A stretch of DNA of 32,994 bases. Origin: UBA7236 sp035439505 (GTDB lineage Bacteria > Bacteroidota > Bacteroidia > Chitinophagales > BACL12). Position 1 is the stretch's first letter. Each line of letters starts with the position of its first letter. Below the pieces are notes generated by a model. It searched no databases. It saw only the letters and a program-made list of their open reading frames with translations, and was not told the origin of the DNA. Positions 1-7,942 of this stretch are shown here, piece after piece. The position numbers and the translations under genes were made by a program. The stretch is taken from assembly GCA_035439505.1 (NCBI GenBank), contig DAORKJ010000037.1, positions 1 through 32,994 of the forward strand, written 5' to 3'.

Positions 1-2167
1 GTTTTACAAACTTTTGCGTGGTTGAGCCGTTTTCCCCTTCCACTTTAATAAAATAAATTCCGACAGCAAGGTGTTCGATATTTATGCTGATGTGGTTTTC
101 AGTAGCATTAATTGTTTGAATATTTCTGCCAAGTGCATCAATTAATTGAATTGTTTTTCCGATGCCTGAACTCCATTCAATTGTTATCAATGAATTTGCC
201 GGGTTAGGATAAACGAACAAATCATTTACAACTGTTTCACTACTTTCTTTGCATGGTACCGAGACAGCAATGGTATTCGAATTTTTAAAACATCCTGTCG
301 CCGCTTTAGTAACTCTGCATTTGTAATTACCTGCTAGCGTGGCAGTATAATTAATTGATGTTGCACCGGTAATTAAAGATGCTCCTTTATACCATTGATA
401 AGACAAACCAGCCCCTGCATTAGCAGTTAATAAAACTGAACCTCCTGCACAAAAGGTTGTAGCTCCCCCAGCGGTGATAGTTGCTGGCGGGTTGGGTTTT
501 ATCGTCACAACAATACCTATTGAAGTTGAAGTGCCACATGCACTGGTAGTTGTACAGGTATATGTTTTGGTGCCACTACCGCTAGCAGTATAGGTGGTTG
601 AAGTAGCACCTGGAATGTTGACACCATTACGTTGCCATTGTAACGATGCGCCATCATGCGTTGCATATAAATTAACCGACCCGCCTGAACAAAAAGTTGT
701 AGGACCACCTTCCGTAATTGTTATGGATGGTGTTAACCCTTCATCAACAAAACCATCACAATTATCATCAATACCATTACAGATTTCTGTAGCAGGAACG
801 CAACCAACACCTATCAATTTTACAACCCAAATGTCGTAGTAGCCATTACTGGCTTCTGTTTTATCCCCTGATATGCCTGATCGAGTGTATCCTCCTAAAA
901 TATAACCGCCATCACTGGTTTCAGCGATACTATATAATACATCATAATCACTTCCACCAATCGTATTCTGCCATTCAATGTCACCGGTCGAATTCAGTTT
1001 TATTGCCCAATAGTCATTTAATCCTAGATTTACTTCTGTCTTATCACCTGAAATACCCGAGGTGGAAATTCCGCCTAAAATATACCCACCATCACTTGTT
1101 TGTGCTATACTATTTAAACTTTCACTGGAACTTCCACCAATCGTATTCTGCCACTCAATACCCCCGGTTGAATTCAGCTTTATTACCCAATAATCGTAAG
1201 AGCCAATAGCGGCTTCTGTTTTATCCCCTGTTATACCGGATATGGATTGACCTCCTAAAATATACCCACCATCATTTGTTTGTGCTATACTATTCAAAAA
1301 TTCATATTTATCACCGCCAATGGTGTTCTGCCACTCAATGCCACCAGTTGAATTTAGCTTAATTACCCAATAGTCGCTATACCCAGCACCTACATTATCC
1401 TCTGTTTTATCTCCGGAAATGACTAGCGTATAAGAGTGTCCTCCTAAAATATAACCACCATCACTAGTTTGTGATAAACTACGCAACTCATCCTGACTAT
1501 TGCCACCAATCGTATTTTGCCACATGATATCGCCAGCTGAGTTCAACTTTATTATCCAATAATCGGTGTAAATACCGAGATTAGCTTCTGTCTTATCCCC
1601 TGAAATACCGGAGTCGGAAGTACCTCCTAAAATATACCCGCCATCAGTAGTTTGAGCGATACTATACAATCTATCAATTCCACTTCCGCCAATTGTATTC
1701 TGCCATTCAATGCCACCAGTTGAATTCAGTTTTATTGCCCAATAGTCGTTAGTTCCAAGATTCGCCTCTGTTTTATCTCCGGAAATACCAGAGCTAGACC
1801 AACCTCCTAAAATATACCCACCATCACTTGTTTGGGAGATACTATATAATGTTTCATATGCACTGCCTCCAATTGCATTCTGCCACTCAATACCACCGGA
1901 TGAGTTCAGCTTTATCACCCAAAAGTCGGAATATCCGAGGCTCGCTTCTGTTTTATCCCCCGAAATACCGGATTCGGATTGTCCACCTAAAATATATCCA
2001 CCATCACTAGTTGGGGCTATACTATACAAAAGATCTGCGTTAATACCTCCAATCGAATTCTGCCATTCGATATCTGGTGCCTGAGAAAATAAGAAAATAG
2101 GCATGTAGAACGAAAATACAGTTAAACAAAATTTAATATTCGATTTAAGGAGCAAATTTCTTTTCAT
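1..2167 (-). CDS. Secreted T9SS cargo protein with seven 60-residue repeats, MopE-like motif and two Ig-like domains (3' end outside window)
   Basis: The reading frame is open from an ATG at 2167 to base 1, about 722 codons, and the stop lies just outside. A signal peptide ends near residue 29 (FLFSQA). Residues about 33-452 are seven repeats of about 60 residues, each with an IEWQN.IGG segment, a TSDGGYILGG core, an SGISGDKTE loop and a DYWVIKLNS strand; these look like beta-propeller blades of the SBBP/delta-60 kind. Next comes a calcium-type MopE-like motif (CNGIDDNCDG, about residue 462), then two cysteine-containing Ig-like domains (about 480-555 and 560-637). The end is a type A sorting domain with YPNPA and a GIYFIKVEG strand. 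By family knowledge it is exported by T9SS and anchored or released at the cell surface. Its ligand is unknown. The propeller fold is inferred from repeat number and pattern only. Confidence 0.9.
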   Translation of the reverse strand, partial: MKRNLLLKSNIKFCLTVFSFYMPIFLFSQAPDIEWQNSIGGINADLLYSIAPTSDGGYILGGQSESGISGDKTEASLGYSDFWVIKLNSSGGIEWQNAIGGSAYETLYSISQTSDGGYILGGWSSSGISGDKTEANLGTNDYWAIKLNSTGGIEWQNTIGGSGIDRLYSIAQTTDGGYILGGTSDSGISGDKTEANLGIYTDYWIIKLNSAGDIMWQNTIGGNSQDELRSLSQTSDGGYILGGHSYTLVISGDKTEDNVGAGYSDYWVIKLNSTGGIEWQNTIGGDKYEFLNSIAQTNDGGYILGGQSISGITGDKTEAAIGSYDYWVIKLNSTGGIEWQNTIGGSSSESLNSIAQTSDGGYILGGISTSGISGDKTEVNLGLNDYWAIKLNSTGDIEWQNTIGGSDYDVLYSIAETSDGGYILGGYTRSGISGDKTEASNGYYDIWVVKLIGVGCVPATEICNGIDDNCDGFVDEGLTPSITITEGGPTTFCSGGSVNLYATHDGASLQWQRNGVNIPGATSTTYTASGSGTKTYTCTTTSACGTSTSIGIVVTIKPNPPATITAGGATTFCAGGSVLLTANAGAGLSYQWYKGASLITGATSINYTATLAGNYKCRVTKAATGCFKNSNTIAVSVPCKESSETVVNDLFVYPNPANSLITIEWSSGIGKTIQLIDALGRNIQTINATENHISINIEHLAVGIYFIKVEGENGSTTQKFVK
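812..2071 (-). repeat. Seven tandem coding repeats of about 180-186 bp
   Basis: The block encodes the seven 60-residue units of the surface protein. The phrase CCTCCTAAAATATACCCACC (plus strand) recurs with small changes near 891, 1071, 1251, 1439, 1621, 1803 and 1985. Similarity is high at DNA level, so copy number could change by recombination or be mis-assembled. Confidence 0.9.
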
Positions 2168-2533
2168 AACAGTAGGAATTAACTTTAGATGTGTTAATTG
2201 TTTTACAAATTTTGCCTAAGGAATAAAGTTGGATTTATAAATTTAATAAAAAAACCCTTAACATAGTTTTCGAATTTATACTGTGTTTTCGTGGAGGATA
2301 GATTTAGTAAAATTTTGAGAGGTTAGTAAATTTTACCTTACCCGTTTGAAACCTTTTAATACCAGCACCTTAGCGCCTAGCGTATTTCAGCTCATGCAGG
2401 CTGCTCTGCAAGCTTAGTGGTTGTGAGCTTCTGACGTAAACGAGCAAGACAGAAGTTTTCACACAATTGCTTAAAAGTATGCTTTGGCGTTGAAAGTAAT
2501 GGAGCTGCATTTCGTGGTATAATTGGACAATTT
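2168..2533. other. Non-coding region with two consecutive hairpins
   Basis: I see no gene in this stretch. It holds two neighbouring imperfect hairpins: 2389-2414 (AGCT..TGCAG pairing with CTGCA.AGCT) and 2421-2466 (TTGTGAGCTTCTG pairing with CAGAAGTTTTCACACAA, with internal bulges and a 16-nt loop). The region is richer in G and C than its AT-rich surroundings. It could be a structured RNA or a remnant of a mobile repeat; no known RNA family is recognised. Confidence 0.4.
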
Positions 2534-2663
2534 GCTAACTATTTTAACCTAAAAGATCTGTTTTTGGTTAAAATAGTTAGCATTTTAGGCAAAATTTTAT
2601 GTAACTATTGGTAATTATTATACGCAATTAATCTATTAAATGGTCAAAATAATTACCATTTAA
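2534..2663. repeat. Short repeat family A: alternating inverted copies of an AATARTTASCATTT motif
   Basis: A perfect 16-bp inverted repeat has arms 2534-2549 and 2566-2581 (GCTAACTATTTTAACC and its complement). A second inverted pair of 11 bp lies at 2609-2619 and 2648-2658. The forward arms of the two pairs are related to each other: 2566-2587 and 2642-2663 match at 18 of 22 positions. A further partial copy (AATTGTTAGCATTA) lies at 2812-2825, inside the neighbouring array. The alternating layout is typical of operators for dimeric regulators. Confidence 0.6.
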
Positions 2664-2758
2664 TTAACTTTTATAAGCATTGAATATCACCGATAATATA
2701 AACAGCTGCAAATATCAATCTAAGTTCTTGTGTGGGTATCGTCTGATTGTTGATTTTA

Positions 2759-2996
2759 TAATGGAAAATATTTGCCAAAATCGGCTTTTGTTGGAAAATA
2801 TTTGCCGTTACAATTGTTAGCATTATGGTTTAATGGAAAATATTTGCNNNNNNNNNNNNNNNNNNNNNNNNNNNNNNNNNNNNNNNNNNNNNNNNNNNNN
2901 NNNNNNNNNNNNNNNNNNNNNNNNNNNNNNNNNNNNNNNNNNNNNNNATTTGCCAAATTTGTGTAATAATAGCGTTATAATGGAAAAAATTTTGCC
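2759..2996 (+). repeat. Short repeat family B: iterated near-palindrome TGGAAAATATTTGCC upstream of and overlapping the Fic gene start
   Basis: Identical cores lie at 2762-2776 and 2792-2806. A third at 2834-2847 is cut by the N gap. The tail of another (ATTTGCC) lies at 2948-2954, just after the gap, and a one-base-longer variant lies at 2981-2996. With the next base, the core is a 16-bp near-palindrome (TGGAAAATATTTGCCA matches its own complement at 14 of 16 positions). The last copy contains the start codon of the Fic gene, so the first codons of that gene are themselves a repeat unit. A likely role is an operator array bound by the N-terminal DNA-binding domain of the encoded protein. Confidence 0.75.
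2848..2947. other. Assembly gap of 100 N inside the repeat array
   Basis: The run is exactly 100 N, a scaffolding placeholder. Partial repeat units lie on both sides, so the true array probably has more copies than are visible. Confidence 0.95.
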
Positions 2997-4461
2997 AAAT
3001 CACCTATCGGAACTAATCTTTTCTTCATCTAATCCAACTATTTCAAAGCAAATTTCCAAATTGGAGCGGGAAGGTAAGATAAGGAGGATTGCGGCTCGTA
3101 TTTACACCTCAAATCTTGAAGAAAACGCCGAATCCATTATTAAGAGAAATTTGCTCACAATTCTAGGCAAATTATATCCCGGCTCCATGTTGAGTCATCG
3201 GTCAGCATTTGAGTATAAGCCAACCTCTGCCGGGCATATATTTCTCACCTATACTTATACTAAGAAAATATCATTACCTGGCATCACGCTCCATTTTATG
3301 AAAGGTTTGCCACCTATTGCTGGTGACAATCCAATTACAGGCGAGTTGTACGCTTCTCAAAAGGAACGAGCCTTCCTTGAAAATTTACAAGTAACCAGAA
3401 GACAAGGACCAGAGTCCAAAACACTTGAAATAACTGAAATTGAAGAAAAGTTAGATACTGTTATAAAAGTAAATGGTGAAGACGGGCTGAATCAACTGCG
3501 CGATAAAGCACGAATCATTGCTGAGCAACTGAACATGCAACCGGAATTTATAAAGTTAAATAAATTGATTAGTGCATTTCTAGCAACACATACTCCTTCA
3601 ATACTTTCATCACCTTTAGCGAAAGCAAGAGCTTTTGGCGCCCCTTTCGACAGTGTGAGAATTGAATTATTTGAAAAATTATTTATTGAATTGCAGCAAC
3701 ACGAATATAAACTGTATCCTGAAAAAAATAACTCAGCTCAGTCATTTAGAAATTTTGCATTCTTCGAAAGCTATTTTTCAAATTATATTGAAGGAACTGA
3801 ATTTGAATTGGAAGATGCAAAAAAGATTATTGAAACGAATATACCTATGCACGCAAGGGATGAAGATTCACATGATGTGCTTGGTACCTATAAATTAGTT
3901 TCCAACAAAATGGAAATGAAACAAACTCCTGAGCATGCAGAGCAATTGTTAGAAACGCTGAAATACAGACATGCTGTTTTATTAAGTGCCAGAAAAGATA
4001 AAAACCCTGGCCAGTTTAAGGAGAAAAATAATAGGGCTGGAAATACACATTTTGTTGACGTAAAATTAATGAGAGGAACATTAATTAAAGGTTTCGATTT
4101 TTATAAAGCATTATCCCAACCCTTTGCAAAAGCAGCCTATATCATGTTTTTAATAAGCGAAGTGCATCCGTTTGTAGATGGAAATGGAAGAATAGCAAGA
4201 ATAATGATGAATGCAGAATTGGTAAAAGAAGATCAGAGCAAAATAATTATTCCAACCGTTTATCGAGAAGATTACCTTGATGCACTAAGGAGATTGTCGA
4301 GGCAACAGGACCCGGCATTATACATAAAAATGCTGCAAAAGGCACATCAGTTTAGTGCTAATATTTATGATGATAATATGGATGAAATGCAAAAATATTT
4401 GGTAAGTTGCCATGCATTTCAGGAACCAACAGAAGCTAAGTTTATTATTGCAGGGCGATAG
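2980..4461 (+). CDS. Fic-family protein (AMPylase-type) with N-terminal AbiEi-like winged-helix domain
   Basis: The 493-residue protein starts at ATG 2980; an in-frame ATG at 2833 reads through the N gap and is not credible. Residues about 10-45 form a helix-turn-helix (TISKQISKLEREGKIRRIA), and residues 46-115 resemble the AbiEi antitoxin/regulator domain (LSHRSAFE, ISLPGITLHF). The Fic core carries the full motif HPFVDGNGRIAR at 396-407, with catalytic His396. An inhibitory helix motif of the S/T-xxx-E-G/N type (SNYIEG, Ser267-Glu271) lies before the core, as in class II Fic enzymes that hold themselves inactive. By family knowledge it would transfer AMP or a related group from a nucleotide onto a hydroxyl of a target protein. 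The DNA-binding domain and the upstream repeats suggest autoregulation. The target is unknown. Confidence 0.9.
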   Translation: MEKILPNHLSELIFSSSNPTISKQISKLEREGKIRRIAARIYTSNLEENAESIIKRNLLTILGKLYPGSMLSHRSAFEYKPTSAGHIFLTYTYTKKISLPGITLHFMKGLPPIAGDNPITGELYASQKERAFLENLQVTRRQGPESKTLEITEIEEKLDTVIKVNGEDGLNQLRDKARIIAEQLNMQPEFIKLNKLISAFLATHTPSILSSPLAKARAFGAPFDSVRIELFEKLFIELQQHEYKLYPEKNNSAQSFRNFAFFESYFSNYIEGTEFELEDAKKIIETNIPMHARDEDSHDVLGTYKLVSNKMEMKQTPEHAEQLLETLKYRHAVLLSARKDKNPGQFKEKNNRAGNTHFVDVKLMRGTLIKGFDFYKALSQPFAKAAYIMFLISEVHPFVDGNGRIARIMMNAELVKEDQSKIIIPTVYREDYLDALRRLSRQQDPALYIKMLQKAHQFSANIYDDNMDEMQKYLVSCHAFQEPTEAKFIIAGR

Positions 4462-4524
4462 AATTTATTGTATGAAACCTAACTTTTCAACAATGTTTAA
4501 GGGAAAAAGGTAAAATTCAACTAT

Positions 4525-5533
4525 TTACAATTTTACAAAACTACTCACACCAATAATTTCACCCTGTAGATTCCTGATTTTTAAATAATATAATCCTGAT
4601 GAAAGGTTGTTTAATTCAATCTTATTTGAAAATAATTTCCCACTTAACTGCAATTTTCCTTCTGCAGAAATAATTGCATAATTATCAAAATTTTCTGTTG
4701 TTTCAATATACAAATAACTACTTGCCGGATTCGGAAAAAGAGTTAAATGAGTTTGATTGGAAGTAATTACATTTAGTGGAAGTTCGATGTTACATGTTAT
4801 TGCAGGACTATTTTCAGTATTCAACGTGGCAGCAAAATCAACTAATTCATTCCATATTTGTGTGTGACTATTGTCGCTATTAGTTAAAACGATAATTCCG
4901 GTTTGTGTGTCTTCATTAAAATACATATCGGTTGAAACACCTGAATCACCGCCACTATGTCCCCACCAAGTGCCGCCATCTTCATAACTATACCAAACTA
5001 ATCCCTGNNNNNNNNNNNNNNNNNNNNNNNNNNNNNNNNNNNNNNNNNNNNNNNNNNNNNNNNNNNNNNNNNNNNNNNNNNNNNNNNNNNNNNNNNNNNN
5101 NNNNNNNAACATACACCGTATCCAATATATTCCAATTATCGCGCATGGCTGCAGAATGTGTCAAAAGTTGCAGCATAGTAATGGTTGAATCTGGGTAGGA
5201 GGGATGGTGAATTTCAAATGGCAAATGGAGGTTGATGTCATCAGTCAATTCAAAATAACCATCTTCATATAATTGCATGATTGCGGTAGCTGTAATCGTT
5301 TTTGAAATAGATGCCAGCATGAATAAGGTATTGGTGTCAACCGCCTGACCTGTGCTTAAATTTGCCACACCATAGTTGCCAACCCAGGCTAGTTTTTCAT
5401 CCTTGATTATTACAGCACTCACACCAGGAATATGTTTATTTTCCATTTGGTCGGTAATGTAAATATCAAGGGCTGTTTGTGCGTTTGCATTCATACTCAG
5501 ACATGCCAGACCTATAAGTATACATTTATACAT
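4525..5533 (-). CDS. Secreted serine hydrolase (beta-lactamase/PBP-like, class C fold) with T9SS sorting domain, split by assembly gap
   Basis: The N-terminal part (5533-5108, 142 residues) has a signal peptide ending ANAQ, then the class C beta-lactamase-like segment PGVSAVIIKD and the catalytic SxxK motif in ASISKT. The C-terminal part (5007-4525) has the third active-site motif as HSGG, a TGIIVLTNSD strand, and then a type A sorting domain (LFPNPASSYLYI to SFVKL). The two parts lie in different frames only because the 100-N gap is arbitrary. Compared with the family, roughly 100 residues including the YxN motif are hidden in the gap. Family members hydrolyse beta-lactams, D-amino-acid peptides or esters, so the substrate cannot be named. 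It is predicted to be a surface or released enzyme. Confidence 0.88.
5008..5107. other. Assembly gap of 100 N within the serine hydrolase gene
   Basis: Exactly 100 N. The flanking sequences are clearly the two ends of one gene, so the missing piece is coding. Confidence 0.95.
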
Positions 5534-5691
5534 GTGTTAAAACTAAATAAAATTTGTGAAATTTTAATCTGTGTGGATTTTTTTACTAAATCAATTGGTT
5601 TTATTTTTATATTAAATAAAAATAAATGTTAAAGAATATAACAATTTTCATTTAAATTTATTTACTTTAATTGATTATAATTCATGTATAC

Positions 5692-5722
5692 TTGACAATG
5701 TAAACTATTTTTTATATATTTG
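5692..5722 (+). promoter_or_regulatory. Bacteroidota-type promoter of the mannosylglycerate operon
   Basis: A -33 element TTGAC at 5692-5696 is followed by a perfect -7 element TATATTTG (TAnnTTTG) at 5715-5722, 23 bases from start to start as expected for Bacteroidota sigma factors. The GTG start codon follows 37 bases later. Confidence 0.65.
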
Positions 5723-5759
5723 CTTATATTGATTTTTTTATCATCTAAATTTTAATGTT

Positions 5760-6959
5760 GTGAGAATAGAATTATCAAATGCTTTTGAGCGATTAGGTAA
5801 TGTATTAATTTACGGCACGCAAAAAGTGTATGCATTAGATGCAGGTCCAGAAGGCCCTAACCATCCAAATGATAAATATTTTGTTGTACGTAAAGTGGCT
5901 AACGAACAGTCGTGGAATGTTGAACAGGAAATGGTAATTATCGTGCCAATTAAAAATGAAAAATTAAAATTGCTGGAAGGTGTTATTACCGGAATTCCAC
6001 ATAATTGTTTGATTATTGTAGTTTCCAATAGTGATAGAGATGATGTAGACAGATTTAACATGGAGAAAAATGTCGTGGAAAATATTTGTCATTTTTCTAA
6101 ACGTGATTTCCTTATCGTTCATCAAAAAGACCCTGAAATTGCTGAGTTATTTGAAAGTATGGGTTATGCTGACATTTTAGGTGAGGATGGATTAATCCGC
6201 GATGGAAAATCTGAGGGAATGCTTATTGGCATTTTGCTCACACAATTACTACAAAAAAAATATATCGGTTTTATTGATTCAGATAATTATTTCCCTGGGT
6301 CGATTTATGAGTATGTACGCATTTATTCGTCCATATTCTCACTGTCTAAATCAGATTACACGATGGGTAGAATTTTATGGCATAGCAAACCCAAGGCTAT
6401 TAATTCTAATATACTGTTCAGCAAATGGGGACGTGTAAGCAGATTAACAAATTATTATCTCAATAGACTCATTAGTTTGTATACCGGTTTTGAAACCGAT
6501 ATTATTAAAACTGCTAATGCAGGCGAACATTGCATAAGTATGAATTTAGCAATGAGTATGGACTTTGGTGCAGGTTTTACCGTTGAACCATATAATTATA
6601 TCAATTTGTTTGAAAAATTTGGTGGTGTTGATAAATCGAACATTCAAACAAATAATAATAACAAAGTAGTTCATATACATCAGGTGGAATCCAGAAATCC
6701 GCATCTACATGAATCAAAAGGAAATGAACATGTAAACGATATGATTGATAATTCTCTTGGTTGTATATTTCATTCAATAGTTTGTCCGTTGGAATTAAAA
6801 AAAGAAATAATTAAAGAACTCAAAAAGGCAAAAATTACTTTACAAAATGAAATGCCGGTAAAAAGGGCTGTCTACAAAGCATTAGGACTTTTTGATTTGA
6901 ATAAAGCCAAACAAAAATTTGACCCTGAAAAATTGGGGCATATTCTAACTCCTGTTTAA
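5760..6959 (+). CDS. mpgS: Mannosyl-3-phosphoglycerate synthase
   Basis: This GT55-family enzyme transfers mannose from GDP-mannose to 3-phosphoglycerate, the first step of mannosylglycerate synthesis in the cytoplasm. The protein has 399 residues, usual for the family. Recognisable blocks are the MRIE start, IVPIKNEKLKLLEGVITGIP (about 61-80), VVSNSDRDD, VHQKDP, GKSEGM (149-154), the nucleotide-sugar/metal motif FIDSDNYFPG (171-180), WGRVSRLTN and ANAGEHC. The start is a GTG at 5760; the nearby ATG at 5755 meets a stop after one codon, and GTG gives the conserved N-terminus. The phosphatase gene follows after a single base, so the two are translated together. Mannosylglycerate is best known from thermophiles and some salt-adapted bacteria. 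Confidence 0.95.
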   Translation: MRIELSNAFERLGNVLIYGTQKVYALDAGPEGPNHPNDKYFVVRKVANEQSWNVEQEMVIIVPIKNEKLKLLEGVITGIPHNCLIIVVSNSDRDDVDRFNMEKNVVENICHFSKRDFLIVHQKDPEIAELFESMGYADILGEDGLIRDGKSEGMLIGILLTQLLQKKYIGFIDSDNYFPGSIYEYVRIYSSIFSLSKSDYTMGRILWHSKPKAINSNILFSKWGRVSRLTNYYLNRLISLYTGFETDIIKTANAGEHCISMNLAMSMDFGAGFTVEPYNYINLFEKFGGVDKSNIQTNNNNKVVHIHQVESRNPHLHESKGNEHVNDMIDNSLGCIFHSIVCPLELKKEIIKELKKAKITLQNEMPVKRAVYKALGLFDLNKAKQKFDPEKLGHILTPV

Positions 6960-6960
6960 C

Positions 6961-7764
6961 ATGAAACTCCTGTTTAGTGATATCGATGGGACTATAACGA
7001 ACAAATTTTCGCACGCTTTTGAAGGTTCGGAAATTTACTTGGATAAACTTATAAAGGGTGGCTTTACAGTAGTGCTCACTTCCTCTAAAACCTTCGAGGA
7101 GATAACTTTCATTCAAAAACAACTCGAATTTTCAGAGATGTTTATATTCGAAAATGGAAGTGGAATTGCGTTCCCCTTAGAAAAATACGCTTTCCTTGAT
7201 GGTATAGAATTGAGTTTCAGAGAACAACAATTTTTAATTTATCCGTTAGCGCCAATGAACTTGCCTATTCAAAACTGGAGGCAAATTATGAAGTCATTTT
7301 TTAATAATGCTCCATTGTTATCCGGTTCCAATGTTGAAGAATTAATGACTATAACAGGCTTAACAAAGGCAGCCTTAAAGCGCGCCCAAAATCGAAAATT
7401 CACGGAAACATGTTTAATTGAGAATAACAATTCAACAAATTTGCAAATTATTAATAACCAGTTATTGAATTTCCAAGGTGTAGCTGAAATTGGCTCACGC
7501 TTTTTGACGGTTTCACATCACGGGATATCTAAAGGTATTGCAATTAAAAAAGTTATTGAGTTATTAAGTGAAAATAACAGGCAATTAAATACCTTTTCGA
7601 TTGGGGATGGTTTAAACGATTTCACTATGTTTAACGAAACTGACAACTGCTTCTTTTTGTCAGATGCAGTGAATTTACCCGATAAAATTTCACACTGTAG
7701 TTTAATTAACCCGGCCGGACCAGCAGGTTTTGCCAAGGCTGTAGAACTTTTATTATTGCAATAG
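6961..7764 (+). CDS. mpgP: Mannosyl-3-phosphoglycerate phosphatase (HAD superfamily)
   Basis: This enzyme removes the phosphate from mannosyl-3-phosphoglycerate to give the compatible solute 2-O-alpha-mannosyl-D-glycerate. The 267-residue protein shows the HAD motifs in order: DIDGT at the N-terminus (nucleophile Asp7, acid Asp9), the VLTSSKT motif II region near residue 40, and GDGLND near residue 216. FENGSG near 60 is typical of the YedP/MpgP branch. It begins one base after the stop of mpgS, which fixes its substrate better than sequence alone, because other HAD Cof-type phosphatases look similar. Confidence 0.92.
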   Translation: MKLLFSDIDGTITNKFSHAFEGSEIYLDKLIKGGFTVVLTSSKTFEEITFIQKQLEFSEMFIFENGSGIAFPLEKYAFLDGIELSFREQQFLIYPLAPMNLPIQNWRQIMKSFFNNAPLLSGSNVEELMTITGLTKAALKRAQNRKFTETCLIENNNSTNLQIINNQLLNFQGVAEIGSRFLTVSHHGISKGIAIKKVIELLSENNRQLNTFSIGDGLNDFTMFNETDNCFFLSDAVNLPDKISHCSLINPAGPAGFAKAVELLLLQ

Positions 7765-7898
7765 ATTACAATTGTTTGAATTGCGACTTGAAAACAATAA
7801 TGTTACCGCATGCAAATAATTCGTAAAGAGTTTGTTGGTGAAAATGCGAGTAATTTGCTTAATTGAAAGTAAGTAGTAAACTAAAATAAACAAAGGGA

Positions 7899-7935
7899 TT
7901 TTGAATTGGGACGTGGTTGGCATCCCAATTCAAAA
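7899..7935. repeat. 13-bp perfect inverted repeat at the convergent ends of mpgP and the next gene
   Basis: Arms TTTTGAATTGGGA (7899-7911) and its complement (7923-7935) enclose an 11-base loop. It sits between two converging genes, so a bidirectional terminator is likely. It lacks a clean T-run after the stem on either strand, so this is tentative. Confidence 0.5.
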
Positions 7936-7942
7936 AAACAAA

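Noticed and set aside
1003..2010. Small plus-strand reading frames across the T9SS repeat gene
   Set aside because: They recur with the 180-bp repeat and are antisense shadows of the minus-strand protein.
2389..2466. Integron attC site
   Set aside because: Bulged hairpins fit superficially, but I cannot find the paired RYYYAAC and GTTRRRY core sites and no integrase or cassette array is visible.
2833..2979. Longer N-terminus for the first Fic protein starting at ATG 2833
   Set aside because: It reads through 100 placeholder N, and the ATG belongs to an upstream repeat unit. The protein from 2980 already has a complete N-terminal domain.
2762..2996. CRISPR array, because two 15-bp repeats are spaced by 30 bases
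   Set aside because: Repeats are too short, spacing is irregular (30, 42 and more), units are near-palindromic operators, and no cas gene is present.
5008..5107. Frameshifted serine hydrolase pseudogene
   Set aside because: The frame change coincides with an N gap of arbitrary length, and both halves are intact and carry active-site motifs.
7899..7935. Clear intrinsic terminator
   Set aside because: The stem is strong but neither strand has a T-run directly after it, so I list it as an inverted repeat only.
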